From positions 25,027-89,026 of the forward strand of contig NZ_JAJVHF010000015.1 in NCBI RefSeq assembly GCF_022171985.1: a stretch of 64,000 bases of DNA. The letters are read 5' to 3'. Shown here one piece after another: positions 1 to 9,049 of this stretch. The stretch is from Huaxiibacter chinensis. Lineage in GTDB: Bacteria > Pseudomonadota > Gammaproteobacteria > Enterobacterales > Enterobacteriaceae. The translations under genes were made by a program, and so were the position numbers. Position 1 is the first letter of the stretch, and each line of letters starts with the position of its first letter. The notes below the pieces were generated by a model. It was not told where the DNA came from. It was given only the letters and a program-made list of their open reading frames with translations, and made no database searches.

Positions 1-307
1 TGGAAAGATTACGAAGACCGGACACCGTCTGCCCACCGTCACAGGTCACGGTGAACGCAATTTTCTGGACATCAGGTTTCAGCCGGTTGAGCGCGACAGT
101 AAAGGTTGAGTACTGGCCTTCACTGACCAGGCTGACGGTACCATCATCGTTACGTGGCTGACCATAAAACACCATGTCCGCATCACCCTGCACCTTCCCG
201 TCGGCATACAGGCGAAACGCCGAAGCATCCACCTGGCCGCCCGAGGTGATCCGGACCCGCAACTCCTGGGCTGGAACGGGGGCATTGCCCCCCGGCGTCA
301 GGTTCAT
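1..307 (-). CDS. terA: TerA, N-terminal part (cut by window edge)
   Basis: The minus-strand frame opens at ATG 307-305 and stays open to the window edge, giving about 102 residues that begin MNLTPGGNAPVPAQELRVRI. The segment has a TerD-superfamily beta-sandwich character (the run LVSEGQYSTFTVALNRLKPD is typical). The start overlaps the terZ stop as TAATG, so the two genes are translationally coupled in the order terZ-terA known for tellurite operons. The rest of terA and any terB-F lie beyond the left edge. TerA belongs to the calcium-binding Ter stress-response proteins linked to tellurite, phage and colicin resistance; its biochemical activity is not established. Confidence 0.85.
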   Translation of the reverse strand, partial: MNLTPGGNAPVPAQELRVRITSGGQVDASAFRLYADGKVQGDADMVFYGQPRNDDGTVSLVSEGQYSTFTVALNRLKPDVQKIAFTVTCDGGQTVSGLRNLS

Positions 308-888
308 TAGCGAATAACCGCTGAAACGATATCGGAGTGCATATCGTCAATTGTGCGGCCGCGACAGGCATGGCCAAGGGCGGTAAAGTCCCAGTTGCCG
401 TTATTACGGCGCAGCGAAGAAATAACGATCCCGGTATGTGAGCCCTGCTCAGTCAGCTTGTAGCGAGCCAGCTCTTTGCCGGTTTGATCGACAACGCGGC
501 AGAACGCGTTTTCGACGTCATTGAACGACTGACCACGGAAGCTGTTTACCGTAAACGCCAGGTATTCAACGTTTGCAGGCAGTCGGGAGAGGTTGACATT
601 AATCACCTCATCGTCACCGTCACCTTCACCGGTCAGGTTATCGCCACTGTGCACAACAGCGCCGCAGGTGGATTCCAGTTTGCGGAACCAGATGGTGTCA
701 ATTGTTTTACCGGTGCTGTCCATTAATACGCAGCCAGCATCGAGATCGATTGAGTCGTTGCCTCCAAACAATCCTCCAAGAAGACCTTTTTTCTTAACCG
801 GATCCCAACCGAGACCGAAATGAAGCTGGCTTAATGCAGATGATTCTTTGCTGAGTGATACCGTCTGGTTCTTAACTAATGAAACCAT
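307..888 (-). CDS. terZ: TerZ, TerD-family tellurite/stress resistance protein
   Basis: A 193-residue protein of normal TerD-family length. It carries the family signature LGWDPVKKKG near residue 28, the acidic DSIDLDAGC segment (about residues 46-54) and the GEGDGDDE segment (about 88-95) that form calcium sites in TerD-like proteins. It is the first gene of the ter operon, with a good ribosome site (AAGGA seven bases before ATG 888) and a sigma70-like promoter 65-95 bp upstream. It ends TAATG into terA. In the family it acts in the cytoplasm in a metal/calcium-responsive stress complex. Identification rests on domain motifs and gene order. Confidence 0.93.
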   Translation of the reverse strand: MVSLVKNQTVSLSKESSALSQLHFGLGWDPVKKKGLLGGLFGGNDSIDLDAGCVLMDSTGKTIDTIWFRKLESTCGAVVHSGDNLTGEGDGDDEVINVNLSRLPANVEYLAFTVNSFRGQSFNDVENAFCRVVDQTGKELARYKLTEQGSHTGIVISSLRRNNGNWDFTALGHACRGRTIDDMHSDIVSAVIR

Positions 889-953
889 GTTTTATTCCTT
901 AAAATGGTAATGACCGAGACAATCAAAGGTATATTTAGTAACTGACGAAGAAA

Positions 954-981
954 ATCATATCATGATGAAGTTCTCTGACAA
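954..981 (-). promoter_or_regulatory. Candidate sigma70 promoter of the terZ operon
   Basis: Read on the minus strand: TTGTCA (981-976), 16-bp spacer, TATGAT (959-954), about 65 bp before the terZ start. It faces away from the second promoter at 1133-1161, so the 320-bp gap is a divergent control region. The gap also holds AT-rich palindromic sequence around 1050-1070 (TAATTTAAAT) that could be an operator, for example for TerW; that link is inference. Confidence 0.55.
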
Positions 982-1132
982 GGGAAATTTTGGTAGTTTT
1001 CTGTAAAAACACAAAAAGAAATCCTTTTCAGGGTGTTAATTTTCTAAGTTTAATTTAAATATCAATGTGTTATCAGGAATCCAAAAAACCTGACGCACTC
1101 CATAACCACAGGAGTTATTAATCATATTATGA

Positions 1133-1161
1133 TTGACATGTAGCTTAGACACTCATAGACT
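1133..1161 (+). promoter_or_regulatory. Candidate sigma70 promoter of the Ter biosynthetic operon
   Basis: TTGACA (1133-1138), a 17-bp spacer and TAGACT (1156-1161) lie 47 bp before the ATP-grasp gene. The -35 box is perfect and the spacing is optimal; the -10 box matches at four of six positions. No stronger candidate is visible in the gap. Confidence 0.55.
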
Positions 1162-1208
1162 CACTTCTCAATCATAAATTTGCATGGCGTTCCGGATAAT
1201 TAAAAAAA

Positions 1209-2267
1209 ATGAACAAGAAAATTTGGTTTATGGAAGGTTTATCCTCCCAGCGAGATATTATTCAGGGGGTAAAATCATTTGCAAAAAAAAATAATTTTGC
1301 CATTACCGTTTTTGCCTCCCACCGTAACGAAAGAAATGAAATCCTTTCCGTTGCCGACTATTCTTTGACTGAACCTGAAGATCCTCAAAAACGTCTTCAG
1401 TTTATCCAGGAAACCATTCAGTCCTACGGCATCCACCATATTCATACTGGCCGTAACAGCCAGTGGTTTGAAGAACACCGTTCAGCCATTGAATCGACCG
1501 GTGCCACCCTTACTACCGGTGCAACGGGCGTCGACTGGTTAACTCTGGCTGACGAAAAAGTTACTTTTGCTCAGTTTATGGAGCAAAAGGGTCTCCCGGT
1601 CGTACCATCCTGGCGGGTGAATACGCTGGCAGAATTAAAAACACACCTCGCGGCCCCGCCGTTCACTGACAGCCCGGTATGCGTGAAGCCGGTGACGGGT
1701 ATCTATGGCATGGGATTCTGGCGCTTTGATGACAGTGCTTCGCCTATGGCCGTCTTTAATCATCCCGAACATCGTCTGGTCAGTCCGCAACAGTATATTG
1801 CAGCAGCATCAGCTGCTGAGTCGTTTAAACCCCTTGTTTTGATGCCGTACCTGCCAGGCCCGGAATTTTCCGTCGATATCCTCGCGGATAAGGGCGAAAT
1901 ACTCGCAGCCGTGGGACGCCGTAAGGAAGGGGTTATCCAGTATCTGGTAAACGAAGGAAGCGCCTGGGAACTGGCGTGTGACTGCGCCAGGGTTATGAAG
2001 GCCGACGGGCTGGTGAATGTTCAGACGCGAAACGATGTGAATGGCAACCCGGTGCTGCTTGAAACCAACATGCGTCCGTCAGGGGGGGTGGGTTATACCC
2101 TTCACAGCGGGGTGAACCTTCCTGGGTTATTTGCTGCCTTTAAGCTCGGTCTGATGTCTGAAGATATGGTGCGCCAGAGCGCTAAAAACACCTTTTCTCC
2201 GGTTGCGGTGAGATCCATTACGGATGTAATTGCATACCCGGAATCACTCTCTAACCTTCTGAATTAA
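1209..2267 (+). CDS. ATP-grasp family enzyme of the Ter biosynthetic module
   Basis: A 352-residue protein. It has an N-terminal Rossmann-like part (FMEGLSSQRDIIQGV), then an ATP-grasp fold with VCVKPVTGIYGMGFW (about residues 156-170) as the nucleotide-binding strand-loop and LLETNMRPSGGVGYT (about 279-293) as the metal/ATP catalytic segment. ATP-grasp enzymes ligate a carboxylate to an amine or thiol through an acyl phosphate. It heads a tightly packed operon with two PRTase-fold proteins, a HAD phosphatase and a CitE-like lyase, the set previously proposed to make a nucleoside-like metabolite beside ter genes. Substrate unknown. The leader has only a weak ribosome site (GGAT) before ATG 1209. 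Confidence 0.85.
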   Translation: MNKKIWFMEGLSSQRDIIQGVKSFAKKNNFAITVFASHRNERNEILSVADYSLTEPEDPQKRLQFIQETIQSYGIHHIHTGRNSQWFEEHRSAIESTGATLTTGATGVDWLTLADEKVTFAQFMEQKGLPVVPSWRVNTLAELKTHLAAPPFTDSPVCVKPVTGIYGMGFWRFDDSASPMAVFNHPEHRLVSPQQYIAAASAAESFKPLVLMPYLPGPEFSVDILADKGEILAAVGRRKEGVIQYLVNEGSAWELACDCARVMKADGLVNVQTRNDVNGNPVLLETNMRPSGGVGYTLHSGVNLPGLFAAFKLGLMSEDMVRQSAKNTFSPVAVRSITDVIAYPESLSNLLN

Positions 2268-2276
2268 GGCGTATTT

Positions 2277-3419
2277 ATGTCTGATATCCTCGAAGATATG
2301 ATTTATCGCCGTACCCTCTCATGCGGTACGATTCAGGTAACCCGCGACCAGGGTGAAGTTTCGCTCGATGACCTGTTTGACATCGCTGAAAGACGTAACC
2401 CGAAACGCGCCTTTCTGTTTGTCAGCAAAGTACTCGGCAGGCACATTCCCGTGCCACCCTCAGTCATGCGGCAGGCCTACAGACAGCTTGCCAGCCAGTT
2501 CCCCTCGACACTGACAGGACCCGTACTGTTTATCGGTATGGCTGAAACCGCCGTTGGGCTTGGGGCCGGTGTATTTGATGAAGTGCGCCACCAGCATCCT
2601 GAATCTGTCTATCTGACCTCTACCCGTCACCCGGTTGATGGCACGTTGCTTTGCGAGTTCAAGGAAGAACACAGCCACGCCACCGATCATCTGATCTATC
2701 TGCCAGATGATGAAGAGAAAAGACGTCGTGTTACCAACGCACGAACGCTGGTTTTGATTGATGACGAGGCAACCACCGGTAATACCTTTATTAACCTGCT
2801 TTCAGCCCTGCGTAATACCGGCAAGCTTCAACATATTGAACAGGTTATAGCCGTTACGCTTACCGACTGGAGTGGCAAAGCCTTGTCCGAGCGCAGCACC
2901 TTACCAGTCACTTCGGTTTCTCTTGTAAGCGGTAAGTGGGGATGGACCCCATTACCTGATGCACCTGTCCCGGACATGCCGAAAGTCAACGTAACTTCAC
3001 GAGGAGAATGGGACATCCAGGGAAAACAGTCCTGGGGCCGACTGGGGATGCTCGCACCTGCGGCCGATCTCGGCCATGAGGTCTCCGTCCACAAGGGGGA
3101 ACGTATTCTGGTTCTCGGGACCGGGGAATTCGTCTGGGAGCCGTTCCTGCTTGCTGAACGGCTCGAAGCTGCCGGAGCACAGGCATTTTATGGATCGACC
3201 ACCCGCTCCCCTATCGCCGTTGGTTATGCCATTGAGTCCGCCATTTCCTTTACGGATAACTACGGGCTGGGCATCCCCAATTTTGTCTATAACGTCGCCC
3301 ACCAGCAGTTTGACCGCATTCTTGTGTGTACTGAGACACCCGCAGAAAGTATTGACACGCAGCTTCTTAAAGCGCTGGCTGAGGTTGCGGCCGTCGTGGA
3401 GATTGTTACCTATGAATAA
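2277..3419 (+). CDS. Phosphoribosyltransferase with TRSP domain
   Basis: A 380-residue protein. The PRPP-binding loop VLIDDEATTGNTF is at about residues 160-172, with the two acidic residues and the TTGNT phosphate loop intact. The C-terminal third holds the TRSP domain, recognisable by ERILVLGTGEFVWEPFLLAE and YGSTTRSPIAVG (about 305-316). PRTases of this module are thought to attach a base or amine to phosphoribosyl pyrophosphate. It starts 10 bp after the ATP-grasp gene and its stop overlaps the HAD gene start by 8 bp, so it is translated as part of one operon. The acceptor substrate cannot be read from sequence. Confidence 0.85.
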   Translation: MSDILEDMIYRRTLSCGTIQVTRDQGEVSLDDLFDIAERRNPKRAFLFVSKVLGRHIPVPPSVMRQAYRQLASQFPSTLTGPVLFIGMAETAVGLGAGVFDEVRHQHPESVYLTSTRHPVDGTLLCEFKEEHSHATDHLIYLPDDEEKRRRVTNARTLVLIDDEATTGNTFINLLSALRNTGKLQHIEQVIAVTLTDWSGKALSERSTLPVTSVSLVSGKWGWTPLPDAPVPDMPKVNVTSRGEWDIQGKQSWGRLGMLAPAADLGHEVSVHKGERILVLGTGEFVWEPFLLAERLEAAGAQAFYGSTTRSPIAVGYAIESAISFTDNYGLGIPNFVYNVAHQQFDRILVCTETPAESIDTQLLKALAEVAAVVEIVTYE

Positions 3420-4185
3420 ACCCGTTGTTCTGAGCGACCTTGACGACACGCTCTTTCAGACCCGTCGTAAAATGGTGGACGAGCTGGCCCTGGAGCCATT
3501 CCGTACCGGTGCCGTTGATCGCACCCTGAATCCACGAAGCTTTATGACGGAAGAACAGTCCATGTTGGTGGACTGGCTCCTGGAGCAGGCTGAACTCATA
3601 CCCGTTACCGCACGGGGAACTGAAGAAATCAGCCGCGTACGGATCCCTTTCCACTCCTGGGCAATCACCACTCACGGGGCCGTCATTCTCACGCCAGAAG
3701 GCAAACCCGACGAGGAGTGGAAGGCCCATATGCTCGGCCAGCTGGCTCCCTATCAGGAAAAGCTGACATCGATGCAGCGTCTGATCACTGAAATGATGGA
3801 CGCAAAAGGGATCAATGCCTGGGCAAGGCTGAACTTCGAATACGGTGAAACGGCGGTTTATATGGTGATGAAGCACCGCGACAGCACCCGCCTTGACGAG
3901 CTCAATGCCATTGCAGATGAGATAGAAACGGTGTTTCCGACCGAGGGCTTCTACATCCACCGCAACAGTAATAACGTGGCCTGGCTTCCCACCGCGGTTG
4001 AGAAAGGGCTGGCAGTCAGATGGCTTCTTGAAAAACTTCGGGCTGAACGCGGAGTCTTCCCCGTAATTGGTCTGGGCGACAGCCTGAGCGATCATCGTTT
4101 TATGAAACTGTGCAGCTGGTTTGGCATCCCGCGTCAGAGTCAGTTTGCAGATGCCATTTCACAGCGAATTTTTGGAGAAAATTAA
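3412..4185 (+). CDS. HAD-superfamily phosphatase of the Ter module
   Basis: A 257-residue protein from ATG 3412, which lies inside the end of the PRTase gene. Motif I is LSDLDDTLFQ (the DxDxT of HAD phosphohydrolases) at residues 6-15; motif II is the VTARG segment; motif IV is the VIGLGDSLSDHRFM segment near the C-terminus. A longer reading frame extends upstream inside the PRTase gene, but the true start is clear because the DLDDT motif normally sits within the first 20 residues. Likely removes a phosphate from the module's intermediate, in the cytoplasm. Confidence 0.85.
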   Translation: MNKPVVLSDLDDTLFQTRRKMVDELALEPFRTGAVDRTLNPRSFMTEEQSMLVDWLLEQAELIPVTARGTEEISRVRIPFHSWAITTHGAVILTPEGKPDEEWKAHMLGQLAPYQEKLTSMQRLITEMMDAKGINAWARLNFEYGETAVYMVMKHRDSTRLDELNAIADEIETVFPTEGFYIHRNSNNVAWLPTAVEKGLAVRWLLEKLRAERGVFPVIGLGDSLSDHRFMKLCSWFGIPRQSQFADAISQRIFGEN

Positions 4186-4186
4186 A

Positions 4187-5266
4187 ATGCAGCCACATGA
4201 CACATTTACCGGCTCATACCAGCCCGGTGACGTGGAATTTCTGCTAAAGCCGGTAGTCATTGAGATGACGCCGGTTGAGCAAAAAGAAGAGCTGATTCAG
4301 TCAGGGAAGAAACATTATTCGGACATGCTCAGTCAGGAGCCAGCGCCAACACAATGGCATCTTGATTTGTTTCACCGGGCGCTGGATCGGGGCGCAGAGA
4401 GACTTGCAAAAGAAGTCACACAGCTCGCTATTGCTCTGGCCGAACGCTTCGGTGATGAGCCCATTGTACTGGCCAGTCTCGTCAGAGCTGGCGTGCCGCT
4501 CGGCGTTATGCTGCACCAGGCCCTGCGTGACATGGGGAAAACCTCATGGCATTACGGTATCAGCATTATCCGGGATCGTGGAATTGACGGTGCAGCCCTC
4601 GACGTCATTGAAGAGCGCCATGGTACCAGCGGTATTGTCTTTGTTGACGGATGGACAGGTAAAGGCGCAATTACCGGAGAGCTTGTACGCGCACTGAAAG
4701 ATCGCCCGGGCTATCCTGAGCAGCCGCGACTGGTTGTCCTGGCCGATCCCTGTGGCTGCTCCTGGCTTGCAGCCAGTGATGATGACTGGCTCATTCCTTT
4801 TGGCATCATGGGTGCGCCGGTATCAGGCCTGATCTCCCGGTCAGTATGGTCCTCTGAAGGATTACATGGGTGCATGGTTTGCGAGCATCTCAGTGAATTC
4901 GAATGCAGCCGGATGCTTGTCGATACCGTCGCCCATTTCCGTAAGAAGTTAACCCCGTCATCCCTCGCTACCCTGAGCTGGAATATGGAGTCAGCCCGGG
5001 TCTTATGGCAGACAAGTCGCGACGTTATCGCGTTCCTGGCCGATGAATTTAAAGTGGACAGCGTCAATCGTATTAAACCCGGTATTGCTGAAGCAACCCG
5101 GGCTGTATTACGTCGGGTACCGGACCATGTATTTGTGCGTTCTATTGACGACCCGGACGTTGCCTTGCTTGTAGGGCTTGCTCGTGAAAAGGGAATAGTT
5201 GTTACAGAAATGGGGGGAACCCTCGGCCAGTATCGGGCTGTAACCATTATCAAGAAGGTACTCTGA
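4187..5266 (+). CDS. StiP-like PRTase-fold protein with C-terminal Pelota-like domain
   Basis: A 359-residue protein from ATG 4187, one base after the HAD stop. The N-terminal part has a PRTase-like fold with VFVDGWTGKGAI (about residues 150-161) in place of the PRPP loop. A central cysteine-bearing part (DPCGCSWLAAS; GCMVCEH) fits the StiP family, for which a cysteine protease role has been suggested. The last ~65 residues (PDHVFVRSIDDPDVALLVGLA onward) resemble the Pelota/L7Ae RNA-binding fold. The architecture is typical of Ter-linked operons. Whether it acts on RNA, protein or a nucleotide is not known. Its stop overlaps the next ATG. Confidence 0.75.
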   Translation: MQPHDTFTGSYQPGDVEFLLKPVVIEMTPVEQKEELIQSGKKHYSDMLSQEPAPTQWHLDLFHRALDRGAERLAKEVTQLAIALAERFGDEPIVLASLVRAGVPLGVMLHQALRDMGKTSWHYGISIIRDRGIDGAALDVIEERHGTSGIVFVDGWTGKGAITGELVRALKDRPGYPEQPRLVVLADPCGCSWLAASDDDWLIPFGIMGAPVSGLISRSVWSSEGLHGCMVCEHLSEFECSRMLVDTVAHFRKKLTPSSLATLSWNMESARVLWQTSRDVIAFLADEFKVDSVNRIKPGIAEATRAVLRRVPDHVFVRSIDDPDVALLVGLAREKGIVVTEMGGTLGQYRAVTIIKKVL

Positions 5267-6222
5267 TGAAAAATCGTCTTTCTCCCTGGAATCTGGGAGC
5301 CACGCTATACATGCCTGCAACACGGGAAGATATTGCTGATGCCGTCCTGCACGGGAAAATCCCGGGTTTGCGCTCTCTGGTGATTTGCCTGGAGGATGCT
5401 GTCAGTGAAGCAGACATCCCCATCGCCCTCAAAAATCTGGAGCACCTGCTGCACGAGCTCAGTAACAGCATGCGTAGCCTGGGTAAAAATGACTGGCCTC
5501 TGGTGTTCATTCGCCCTCGGCATGCCGAAATGGGCAGATGGTTAAAAGCGCATTATGATCTTTCCGCTGTCGATGGGTTTGTGTTGCCGAAATTTACCCT
5601 CAGTTCGTTAGCTGAATGGTGGGATATCATGGGCGGGACTCACCTGTGCATGATGCCAACGCTGGAAACAGAAGACGTCTTTGACGTGGTTCAGATGCGC
5701 GAGCTGGCCACTCGCCTGGTGGAACATCCCTGCCACGACCGCATTATTGCGCTTCGAATCGGCGGCAACGATCTTATGAACGTTGTGTCGCTTCGCCGCC
5801 CCCGGGACCTGACGCTGTATGACAGCCCGATGGGCTACGTCATCAAAATGCTCGTTTCAGTCTTCGGCCCGCGTGATTTTGCCCTGACCGCGCCCGTATG
5901 TGAGCATATTGACGATCATGCCGTTATGGCCAGAGAGCTGGCTCTTGATATGGCACATGGGCTTGTTGGGAAAACGGCCATTCACCCGGGTCAGATAGAG
6001 GTCATTCAAAACGCGCTGATGGTCACTCAGGGTGAGTATTCTGACGCTCTGCGGATCCTGAACTCTACCCAGGCCGTGTTTAAGTCGCAGGGAGCAATGT
6101 GTGAACCCGCCACACATCGCCGCTGGGCGGCTGGCATTCTGGACAGAGCTCGTTTTTATGGGTTACAGAACGAGCAAAGCGCTGATGGAATCAGATTACT
6201 TACCGTGACCCAGCATCATTAA
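5266..6222 (+). CDS. HpcH/CitE-like aldolase or lyase
   Basis: A 318-residue TIM-barrel protein of the HpcH/HpaI/CitE family: RSLVICLEDAVSEAD (about residues 36-50) carries the conserved acidic metal ligand, LVFIRPRH the strand with a substrate-binding arginine, VLPKF the barrel strand, and GKTAIHPGQIEVIQNAL the C-terminal signature of CitE proteins. Family members cleave or form carbon-carbon bonds in citramalyl/malyl-type thioesters. It overlaps the StiP gene stop by one base and is followed 10 bp later by the DUF4236 gene. The substrate in the Ter pathway is unknown. Confidence 0.85.
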   Translation: MKNRLSPWNLGATLYMPATREDIADAVLHGKIPGLRSLVICLEDAVSEADIPIALKNLEHLLHELSNSMRSLGKNDWPLVFIRPRHAEMGRWLKAHYDLSAVDGFVLPKFTLSSLAEWWDIMGGTHLCMMPTLETEDVFDVVQMRELATRLVEHPCHDRIIALRIGGNDLMNVVSLRRPRDLTLYDSPMGYVIKMLVSVFGPRDFALTAPVCEHIDDHAVMARELALDMAHGLVGKTAIHPGQIEVIQNALMVTQGEYSDALRILNSTQAVFKSQGAMCEPATHRRWAAGILDRARFYGLQNEQSADGIRLLTVTQHH

Positions 6223-6232
6223 GGAAATCATA

Positions 6233-7441
6233 ATGGGGTTCAGGTTCAGAAAGTCGATCAACATTATTCCTGGCGTTCGCCTCAACCTGAGTAACGGTGC
6301 ACCGAGCCTGAGTGTCGGGCCGAGAGGTGCTTCCGTTTCTTTTGGTAGCCGGGGGACCTATGCCAATCTGGGCTTGCCCGGTACCGGGCTGAGTTACCGT
6401 ACCCGGCTTGACCGGGCCGCGCGTTCCGGAGGTGGAAACCGGACGGCAACCGACCCGGGGCTCAGACAGGCGCTTGAGCAGGAAGCCGCTGAACTCATGT
6501 CAGCGGTAACCGCAATCCGTAATATTCACGAGCTGACGCCGGATCCAAAAACAGGCATCAGCTGGGCAGAGCTGGAAGCAGTATACCTGCATAACAGAAC
6601 GTCGCCTTTTCAGGTTCCGGCACCGGTGCGTCCAGAAAAGCCAGACTACCTTGCATTGCCGGAAAAGCCTGCCGAGAGCGAAGGCATTAGTTTTCTGGGT
6701 AAATGGTTTGAATCGGAATCAGCTAAAGCTGAGCGCCACGCCGAAAATCTTCGCCGGTGGCAGCAGGAGCTGATTGATGTGGAGCGTGAGAATACCCTTC
6801 GACAGCACCGGTACCAGCAACAACGGACGGCCTGGGCCGAACAGTATGCAAACTGGAAGTTTGAAGCAGAAGAACATGAAAAACGGCTCGCCACGGCTCA
6901 GGCAGATGCCCGGCAGCAGTTCCGGACAGACGCCGCGTTTTTCGAATCATACCTGGCGGGTGTGCTGGCAGAAACTGAATGGCCGCGTGAAACGATTGTT
7001 GCATTTGAAGTAAAGCCGGAGCTATCAGCAGTCCTGCTGGACGTTGATTTAGCTGAGATTGAAGATTTCCCTGATAAGATTTACGGCGTTAATGCCCGGG
7101 GCACGGAGCTGACGGAAAAAGCCATGACGCAAAAAGCCGTACGCGAAAACTATGCCCGCCACGTCCATGGCTGCTTGTTCCGCCTGGTCGGTATCGTTTT
7201 ACATACGCTACCTTTCGACAACGTGATTGTGTCAGGCTTTACGCAACGGGTCAGTAAGCGGACCGGCTATCTGGAGGATGAGTATATCCTGTCCTGCAAA
7301 TGCACTCGCAGCCAGATGTCGTCAGTAAATTTTGCAGGCATAGAACACATTGATCCGGTTGAAGCGTTAGGCGATCACCCGGTTATTCGAAAGATGAGCA
7401 GTACCTTCATTTTTCAGCCTATTGAACCACTAACCCTTTAA
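6233..7441 (+). CDS. DUF4236 domain protein with coiled-coil middle
   Basis: A 402-residue protein. Residues 1-60 (MGFRFRKSINIIPGVRLNLS, SVGPRGASVSFG, LPGTGLSYRT) match the small beta-rich DUF4236 domain. Residues about 75-225 are charged and helical with a likely coiled coil (SESAKAERHAENLRRWQQE, RENTLRQHRYQQQRTAW). The C-terminal ~170 residues are globular with no motif I can name. It is cotranscribed with the Ter biosynthetic genes and terW. Function unknown; a scaffolding role is only a guess from the coiled coil. Confidence 0.75.
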   Translation: MGFRFRKSINIIPGVRLNLSNGAPSLSVGPRGASVSFGSRGTYANLGLPGTGLSYRTRLDRAARSGGGNRTATDPGLRQALEQEAAELMSAVTAIRNIHELTPDPKTGISWAELEAVYLHNRTSPFQVPAPVRPEKPDYLALPEKPAESEGISFLGKWFESESAKAERHAENLRRWQQELIDVERENTLRQHRYQQQRTAWAEQYANWKFEAEEHEKRLATAQADARQQFRTDAAFFESYLAGVLAETEWPRETIVAFEVKPELSAVLLDVDLAEIEDFPDKIYGVNARGTELTEKAMTQKAVRENYARHVHGCLFRLVGIVLHTLPFDNVIVSGFTQRVSKRTGYLEDEYILSCKCTRSQMSSVNFAGIEHIDPVEALGDHPVIRKMSSTFIFQPIEPLTL

Positions 7442-7458
7442 GCAGGCTAAATCTTACG

Positions 7459-7926
7459 ATGCAATTAAATACCAGACAGGCCCGGATTTTTAAGCTTGCC
7501 AACTTACTGGGCACCGGCAAGCCCGTTTCCGCTGCCGACATTATAACCAGTCTGGAATGCTCAGAGCCGACATTAACCCGGGCCCTCAAAGAGCTACGCG
7601 AGTCATATTCTGCGGAGATCAAATACAGCAAGGCAGGTCATTCCTACCATCTCGTTAATCCGGGCCAGCTGGATAAAAAGACCCTTCGCCGGATGAATGA
7701 AGCGCTCGCACAGAATGCTGAACTGAAAACCGGTGAGTCTACAGGGAAGGTCGTACTCGATAAGGATAAAAAAACAGCCGTGTCCTTATCGCTACGCATG
7801 CGGATCTTAAGAAAAATTGACCGTCTGGCTGCGCTGAGTGGCTCGACCCGAAGTGAAGCGGTAGAGAAGCTGGCTCTGCACTCCGTTGACGAACTGATAA
7901 AAGAATACAGCGCTAAAAAGTCCTGA
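7459..7926 (+). CDS. terW: TerW, DNA-binding regulator of the ter genes
   Basis: A 155-residue protein of the length known for TerW. Residues 1-60 form a winged helix (ARIFKLANLLGTGKPVSAAD, then the recognition helix SEPTLTRALKELRESY). The C-terminal part (SLSLRMRILRKIDRLAALSG, TRSEAVEKLALHSVDELI) looks like a ribbon-helix-helix or dimerisation segment. TerW has been described as a regulator that binds the ter promoter region; the likely target here is the 889-1208 divergent gap (inference). It is the last gene of the operon and is followed by a rho-independent terminator. Confidence 0.88.
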   Translation: MQLNTRQARIFKLANLLGTGKPVSAADIITSLECSEPTLTRALKELRESYSAEIKYSKAGHSYHLVNPGQLDKKTLRRMNEALAQNAELKTGESTGKVVLDKDKKTAVSLSLRMRILRKIDRLAALSGSTRSEAVEKLALHSVDELIKEYSAKKS

Positions 7927-7940
7927 CGCTAAATCTCAGA

Positions 7941-7962
7941 CCGGGGTGAAAACCCCGGTTTT
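7941..7962 (+). terminator. Rho-independent terminator after terW
   Basis: CCGGGGT (7941-7947) pairs with ACCCCGG (7952-7958) and is followed by TTTT. It closes the biosynthetic operon that began at 1209. Confidence 0.85.
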
Positions 7963-8388
7963 GTCATATTTTACCTCTGTATTGGCGTGACGTAGTTTTG
8001 ATCTATTCTCCTCCCGCAATGCCAGCAGCGCCTTACTGACTACAAAACCTGGTGTCTTGACATCCTCTTGTGCTACACATCAATCTTTGGGCGTTTTACA
8101 CTCCATTCATGCAGATCTGTGATGTATGATGAATTTCATACATAAGACAGTTTATTTGTCCGAGTTTTTTCAGAAATCTTATATTCCAGTCCGGTCTGAA
8201 TTATTTTTCTGTTGATAAGAGGCCATTCACATGTCGGTAATTCTATGGTGGTTAACTTATTTCTTTAATGCCGCTTCTGAGTATTTAATCTCCACCCGAC
8301 AGATGTCGTGCCGTTTTATCAAATCAACAAACCCTGGCCTCTTCCTGAAACTACTCTCCTCTTCCGATCTCTTAAGAAGGAATTACAT
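7963..8388 (+). promoter_or_regulatory. 426-bp non-coding leader before the terY operon, with inverted repeat
   Basis: No convincing gene in either strand. A perfect inverted repeat, ATGTATGA (8122-8129) and TCATACAT (8136-8143) with a 6-bp gap, is a plausible operator. TTGACA occurs at 8057-8062, but no good -10 box follows at the right spacing. The long leader suggests that the terY-kinase operon has its own regulated promoter, separate from the biosynthetic operon. Confidence 0.4.
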
Positions 8389-9027
8389 TTGAGACGCTTA
8401 CCCGTATATCTGCTACTCGACACGTCCGGCTCTATGCACGGAGAGCCTATCGAAGCGGTTAAAAATGGCGTTCAGACGCTGCTTACCACGCTGAAACAGG
8501 ATCCGTATGCACTCGAAACGGCTCACGTGTCAGTGATCACCTTTGATTCTTCAGCCCGACAGGCAGTCCCCCTGACAGACCTCCTGAGTTTCCAGATGCC
8601 AGCACTAACAGCCAGCGGCACCACGTCTCTTGGCGAAGCGCTTTCCCTCACGGCCAGCTCCATTGCCAAAGAAGTACAGAAAACGACGGCTGACACTAAA
8701 GGTGACTGGCGTCCCCTTGTATTCCTGATGACGGATGGAAGTCCGAATGATGACTGGCGTAAAGGCCTGAATGACTTTAAAGCGGCCAGAACCGGCGTTG
8801 TTGTGGCATGTGCAGCCGGGCATGATGCCGATACCAGCGTCCTCAAAGAAATCACTGAAATCGTGGTTCAGCTCGATACAGCTGACAGTTCGACGATTAA
8901 AGCTTTCTTTAAATGGGTCAGTGCGAGCATTTCGGTAGGCAGTCAGAAAGTGGAGTCCAGCAAAAAAGAAGTGATCGGTCTTGAAGACCTGCCACCGCCG
9001 CCGCCAGAAGTAAATGTGGTCTTATAA
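8389..9027 (+). CDS. terY1: TerY-type VWA domain protein (first copy)
   Basis: A single von Willebrand A domain. The MIDAS metal site is visible as DTSGSMHGE near the N-terminus, the TTS segment (LTASGTTSLGEAL) and LMTDGSPND. I choose the TTG at 8389, with AAGAAGGA eight bases upstream, because it gives MRRLPVYLLLDTSGS, matching the two later TerY copies; the upstream in-frame ATG at 8308 adds 27 unconserved residues without a ribosome site. The protein ends in a proline-rich DLPPPPPEVNVVL tail shared with the copy at 9691. TerY proteins are thought to assemble Ter complexes through metal-dependent protein binding. Confidence 0.85.
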   Translation: MRRLPVYLLLDTSGSMHGEPIEAVKNGVQTLLTTLKQDPYALETAHVSVITFDSSARQAVPLTDLLSFQMPALTASGTTSLGEALSLTASSIAKEVQKTTADTKGDWRPLVFLMTDGSPNDDWRKGLNDFKAARTGVVVACAAGHDADTSVLKEITEIVVQLDTADSSTIKAFFKWVSASISVGSQKVESSKKEVIGLEDLPPPPPEVNVVL

Positions 9028-9049
9028 TTTTATTGATTAAGGGGATATC

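Noticed and set aside
3076..3411. N-terminal extension of the HAD gene
   Set aside because: The extension lies in the wrong frame of the PRTase gene and would place the DxD motif far from the N-terminus; ATG 3412 is the natural start.
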